Shown here piece by piece: positions 51,859-54,888 of a stretch of 54,888 nucleotides of DNA. Each line of letters opens with the position of its first letter. Position 1 is the stretch's first letter. Origin of the DNA: Longirhabdus pacifica (GTDB lineage Bacteria; Bacillota; Bacilli; Paenibacillales; DSM-105158). The translations under genes were made by a program, and so were the position numbers. The DNA lies in contig NZ_QXJP01000026.1 in the NCBI RefSeq assembly GCF_004115085.1, forward strand, positions 1 to 54,888, in the 5' to 3' direction. The notes under the pieces are model-generated. The model did no database searches and was not told where the DNA came from. It worked only from the letters and a program-made list of their open reading frames with translations.

Positions 51859-54294
51859 ATGAGTCATGCAGATGCAAAAGGCATTGCTGGCGAAGGTCAA
51901 CATGATATCAATCAACTTAAGTTGAATATAACAGGTATGACGTGTGCTGCCTGCTCTAGTAGAATAGAAAAAGTATTAAATAAAATGGACGGTGTGGATG
52001 CTAACGTTAACTTAGCGATGGAATCCGCTTCCGTGCAATACGATGCTTCAGTCATGTCATCCACAGAAGTGATTGAGAGAATAAATAAATTGGGTTACGG
52101 AGTGCAGTCAGAGAAAGTAGAATTAGACGTTCACGGTATGACGTGTGCCGCTTGCTCCAGTAGAATAGAAAAAGTGCTGAATAAAATGAACGGTGTACAG
52201 ACTGCGACGGTAAATTTAACGACAGAATCCGCATCTGTAGCTTTTCATACTGGTGTGGTAACTACCGAAGATATCATCGGGAAAATACAACATTTAGGCT
52301 ATGATGCGAAGGTAAAGCAAAGTAGAGAGCAAAAATCATCTCATAAAGAAGCCGAAATGAAGAAGCAAAAATTTATGTTGTATCTTTCTATATTGTTATC
52401 CTTACCATTGCTCTATACGATGGTTGGTCATACACCTTGGGATTTAGGTATTTCTGTTCCTAAACTTTTCATGAATCCATGGTTCCAATTAGCACTAGCT
52501 ACACCTGTGCAGTTTTATATAGGTAGACATTTTTATATCGGTGCTTACAAAGCGCTCAAAAACAAAAGTGCAAATATGGACGTGCTCGTTGTACTTGGTA
52601 CATCCGCAGCTTACTTCTATAGTTTGTTTGAAAGTTTCAGAACGATAGGCAATTCCGCTTACATGCCGCATCTATATTTTGAAACGAGTGCTGTACTTAT
52701 CACCCTTATTCTCCTTGGTAAATGGTTTGAAACATTAGCAAAAGGAAGAACGACAGATGCCATCTCTACGTTACTAAACTTACAAGCAAAAGAAGCGAGC
52801 GTTATTAGAGATGGGAAAGAAATGAAAATTCCATTGGAACAAGTCATTGCAGGGGATGACATTATTGTTCGTCCGGGGGAAAAAATACCCGTAGATGGTA
52901 TGGTTATCTCTGGTCAATCTGCTGTAGATGAATCGATGATCACAGGTGAATCTATTCCTGTAAACAAACAAGCAGAAGATATGGTGACAGGAGCTACGAT
53001 CAATAAAAATGGAACATTACAAATCAAAGCGACAAAAGTAGGTTCAGATTCCGTACTTGCTAACATTATTAAAATCGTAGAAGAAGCGCAAGGATCGAAA
53101 GCACCTATACAACGAATGGCAGACATCATCTCCGGTGTATTCGTCCCTATCGTTGTCGGTATTGCTCTCCTTACTTTTGCCATATGGTTTTTCTTCGTAG
53201 ACTTTGGCAATTTTCCGCAAGCGATTGAAGTTGCCATTGCCGTCTTAGTGATCGCTTGTCCATGTGCATTAGGATTAGCAACTCCAACTTCGATTATGGT
53301 TGGTACGGGAAAAGGTGCTGAGCAAGGTATCTTGTTTAAAGGCGGGGAGCACTTAGAAAATACACATAAAATCGATACGATCATATTGGACAAGACAGGA
53401 ACCATCACAAAAGGAAAGCCTGTTGTTACTAATTTTGAATCAAACGAAGAAGATATCTTATCTTACTTGTACACAGCGGAAAGATCATCTGAACATCCGC
53501 TTGCGGAAGCGATTGTTACGTATGCTCAAGAACAAGGAGCACAGGAGAAAGTTTTAGAACATTTTTCAGCAATACCCGGTCATGGTATTGAAGCCACAAT
53601 GGATGGAATGAAAGTACTCGTAGGTACAAGAAAATTGATGAAAAAACATCAGTTGGATATTCAAAATTATGAAGCTCAAATGCAAGCTTATGAAGCACAA
53701 GGGAAGACTTCTATGCTCATTGCGCGCAATAGCAAAGTAGTTGGTATAGTCGCCGTTGCAGATACGGTAAAAGAAACAGCCAAATCTGCTATAACCCAAA
53801 TGAAAGAACAAGGCTTAGATGTGTATATGATCACAGGCGATAATACGAAAACTGCACAAGCAATAGCAGAGCAAGTTGGTATTGACCATGTGTTCGCGGA
53901 AGTGCTGCCAGAAGAAAAAGCAAATCATGTGAAATCGTTACAGGCTAAGGGTAAAAAAGTAGCAATGGTGGGAGATGGAATTAATGATGCTCCAGCACTA
54001 GCAACAGCGAACATTGGAATCGCTATTGGTACGGGGACAGATGTAGCCATTGAAGCCGCAGATATCACCCTCATGGGTGGCGACTTGGCCCTCATTCCAA
54101 AAGCCATTAAGCTAAGCAAGAAGACGATGCGCAATATTAGACAAAATTTATTTTGGGCATTGGCTTATAATTCAGCGGGGATTCCCATAGCAGCGATAGG
54201 ATTGTTAGCGCCGTGGGTTGCTGGTGCGGCAATGGCATTTAGTTCTGTTTCGGTTGTTACCAATGCACTTCGACTGAAGCGCGTTAAGATTTAA
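51859..54294 (+). CDS. copA: Cu(+)-exporting P1B-type ATPase
   Basis: Exports copper(I). Two N-terminal metal-binding HMA domains, each with [18 protein letters not shown], the transmembrane CPC in [11 protein letters not shown] near residue 467, phosphorylation site DKTGT near 511, TGES and GDGINDAPA. Start ATG 51859 behind GGAGTG; 811 residues. Downstream of csoR and before copZ, the standard copper-resistance order. Confidence 0.97.
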   Translation: MSHADAKGIAGEGQHDINQLKLNITGMTCAACSSRIEKVLNKMDGVDANVNLAMESASVQYDASVMSSTEVIERINKLGYGVQSEKVELDVHGMTCAACSSRIEKVLNKMNGVQTATVNLTTESASVAFHTGVVTTEDIIGKIQHLGYDAKVKQSREQKSSHKEAEMKKQKFMLYLSILLSLPLLYTMVGHTPWDLGISVPKLFMNPWFQLALATPVQFYIGRHFYIGAYKALKNKSANMDVLVVLGTSAAYFYSLFESFRTIGNSAYMPHLYFETSAVLITLILLGKWFETLAKGRTTDAISTLLNLQAKEASVIRDGKEMKIPLEQVIAGDDIIVRPGEKIPVDGMVISGQSAVDESMITGESIPVNKQAEDMVTGATINKNGTLQIKATKVGSDSVLANIIKIVEEAQGSKAPIQRMADIISGVFVPIVVGIALLTFAIWFFFVDFGNFPQAIEVAIAVLVIACPCALGLATPTSIMVGTGKGAEQGILFKGGEHLENTHKIDTIILDKTGTITKGKPVVTNFESNEEDILSYLYTAERSSEHPLAEAIVTYAQEQGAQEKVLEHFSAIPGHGIEATMDGMKVLVGTRKLMKKHQLDIQNYEAQMQAYEAQGKTSMLIARNSKVVGIVAVADTVKETAKSAITQMKEQGLDVYMITGDNTKTAQAIAEQVGIDHVFAEVLPEEKANHVKSLQAKGKKVAMVGDGINDAPALATANIGIAIGTGTDVAIEAADITLMGGDLALIPKAIKLSKKTMRNIRQNLFWALAYNSAGIPIAAIGLLAPWVAGAAMAFSSVSVVTNALRLKRVKI

Positions 54295-54363
54295 AAGGTG
54301 CTCAATGCGAGACTCATTGGGCATCGTACTTATCATTACATTCAAAATTTAGGAGTGATTTAT

Positions 54364-54570
54364 ATGACAAAAACAACATTAAACGTATCTGGTATGACTT
54401 GCGGTCATTGTGAAAAAGCAGTGAAAGACGCTTTAACGCAGTTGAACGGGATTGGTAGTGTAGAAGTTCATTTAGATAGTGGTAAAGTAGATATCGCTTA
54501 CGATGAAGCTAACATTGCTGTTGATAAATTAAAAGAAGCCATAGAAGAACAAGGCTACGATGTAGCATAA
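54364..54570 (+). CDS. copZ: copper chaperone CopZ
   Basis: 68-residue HMA-domain protein with GMTCGHCEKAV (MxCxxC) that hands Cu(I) to CopA. ATG 54364 is chosen with GGAGTG upstream; the frame extends 22 codons upstream without a site. Followed by a terminator. Confidence 0.95.
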   Translation: MTKTTLNVSGMTCGHCEKAVKDALTQLNGIGSVEVHLDSGKVDIAYDEANIAVDKLKEAIEEQGYDVA

Positions 54571-54588
54571 TAGAATCATTGTGTAAAA

Positions 54589-54619
54589 GCCGCCACATGC
54601 ATGTGTGACGGTTTTTTTT
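54589..54619 (+). terminator. terminator of the copper operon
   Basis: CCGCCACATG pairs with CATGTGTGACGG with one mismatch, followed by eight T. Confidence 0.8.
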
Positions 54620-54638
54620 ATCTTTTTCCGACAGAAGA

Positions 54639-54888
54639 CTCCCACTTCAACGAGTGAGAAGTGCGTAGCCCAATGAGTAAGTCGGAGATGAATGTCGGTA
54701 GGCGTAGCCTAAGATTGTTTGGTATAATTTAGATATTGCTAGAAAGTGAGGTGAAAACAATGTTAGTCAATAAAGCCTATAAGTTTCGTATCTATCCAAA
54801 TCAAGAACAACAAATATTAATTGCCAAAACAATCGGCTGTTCTCGTTTTGTGTTCAATAGGTTTTTAGCACTTTGGATTGATACTTAC
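54639..54888 (+). mobile_element. left end of an IS200/IS605-type element, cut by window edge
   Basis: CTCCCACTTCAACGAGTGAG with hairpin CACTTC/GAAGTG (54643-54663) resembles the subterminal end of IS605/IS1341-group elements, followed about 100 bases later by tnpB. No tnpA is present between end and tnpB. The exact end of the element cannot be fixed. Confidence 0.65.
54760..54888 (+). CDS. tnpB: TnpB (IS605 OrfB), first 43 residues
   Basis: Starts MLVNKAYKFRIYPNQEQQ, the classic N-terminus of TnpB RNA-guided nucleases (OrfB_IS605), and continues GCSRFVFNRFLALW. GTGAGGTG precedes the ATG. The rest lies beyond the window, so catalytic residues cannot be checked. Confidence 0.9.
   Translation, partial: MLVNKAYKFRIYPNQEQQILIAKTIGCSRFVFNRFLALWIDTY

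Overview
The window looks like a chromosomal segment of a low-GC, endospore-forming member of the Bacillales. Evidence: the spore genes gpr and spoIIP, a Leu T-box ahead of leuS, a CIRCE-controlled hrcA-grpE-dnaK-dnaJ operon, and the conserved comER/comEA-comEB-comEC, holA-rpsT-gpr-spoIIP-lepA-hemW-hrcA and prmA-rsmE-mtaB order. The ECF sigma/anti-sigma pair near holA and the site-2 protease after prmA suggest a Paenibacillaceae-like lineage; that placement is from remembered synteny and is not proven here.

Layout. 1-473: 3' part of an archaemetzincin-like protease. 499-3408: promoter, T-box and leuS. 3492-9590: comER and the competence genes comEA, comEB, comEC, with a sulfhydrylase (metY) inserted. 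9607-15549: alpha-glucan phosphorylase, a small membrane protein, a DUF368 (PopT-like) transporter, an OFA-family transporter behind a near-ideal Crp/Fnr site, and an ankyrin protein. 16086-19956: cobalamin riboswitch and btuF-btuC-btuD/cbiZ, a corrinoid uptake and salvage operon. 20171-22722: Crp/Fnr-type regulator, ECF sigma factor and its anti-sigma factor. 22983-36413: core block holA, rpsT, gpr, spoIIP, yqxA-like, lepA, uppP, hemW, hrcA, grpE, dnaK, dnaJ. 36639-40152: five tandem paralogous two-domain proteins of unrecognised family. 40210-43546: prmA, site-2 protease, a small unknown protein, azoreductase and its HxlR regulator. 43629-46250: an 873-residue fibre-like protein with about 38 fourteen-residue HAEG repeats and a Peptidase_G2-like C-terminus. 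46348-51100: amidase, rsmE, mtaB, Nudix hydrolase. 51443-54570: CsoR-controlled csoR-copA-copZ copper operon. 54639-end: left end of an IS200/IS605-type element with the start of tnpB.

Three things stand out. (1) A 129-bp hairpin-rich intergenic repeat family occurs at eight places, as arrays of three-plus copies (11812, 15600), two copies (50363), one copy (25664) and several truncated derivatives (20085, 39417, 43017, 43560). Copies within one array are nearly identical while arrays differ from each other. (2) The five-gene paralog cluster between dnaJ and prmA encodes ten copies of one ~100-residue Cys-bearing, probably all-beta domain. Its layout recalls spore-appendage (Ena/DUF3992) subunits, but this is a hypothesis. 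(3) The giant HAEG-repeat protein lies 3.5 kb downstream of that cluster. Together (2) and (3) could form a spore or cell surface fibre system; nothing in the sequence proves this.

Regulation visible in the sequence: Leu T-box (CTC specifier), CIRCE, cobalamin riboswitch, Crp/Fnr box at -41.5, candidate ECF autoregulatory promoter, HxlR-type palindrome and two CsoR operators. I saw no tRNA, rRNA or CRISPR array.
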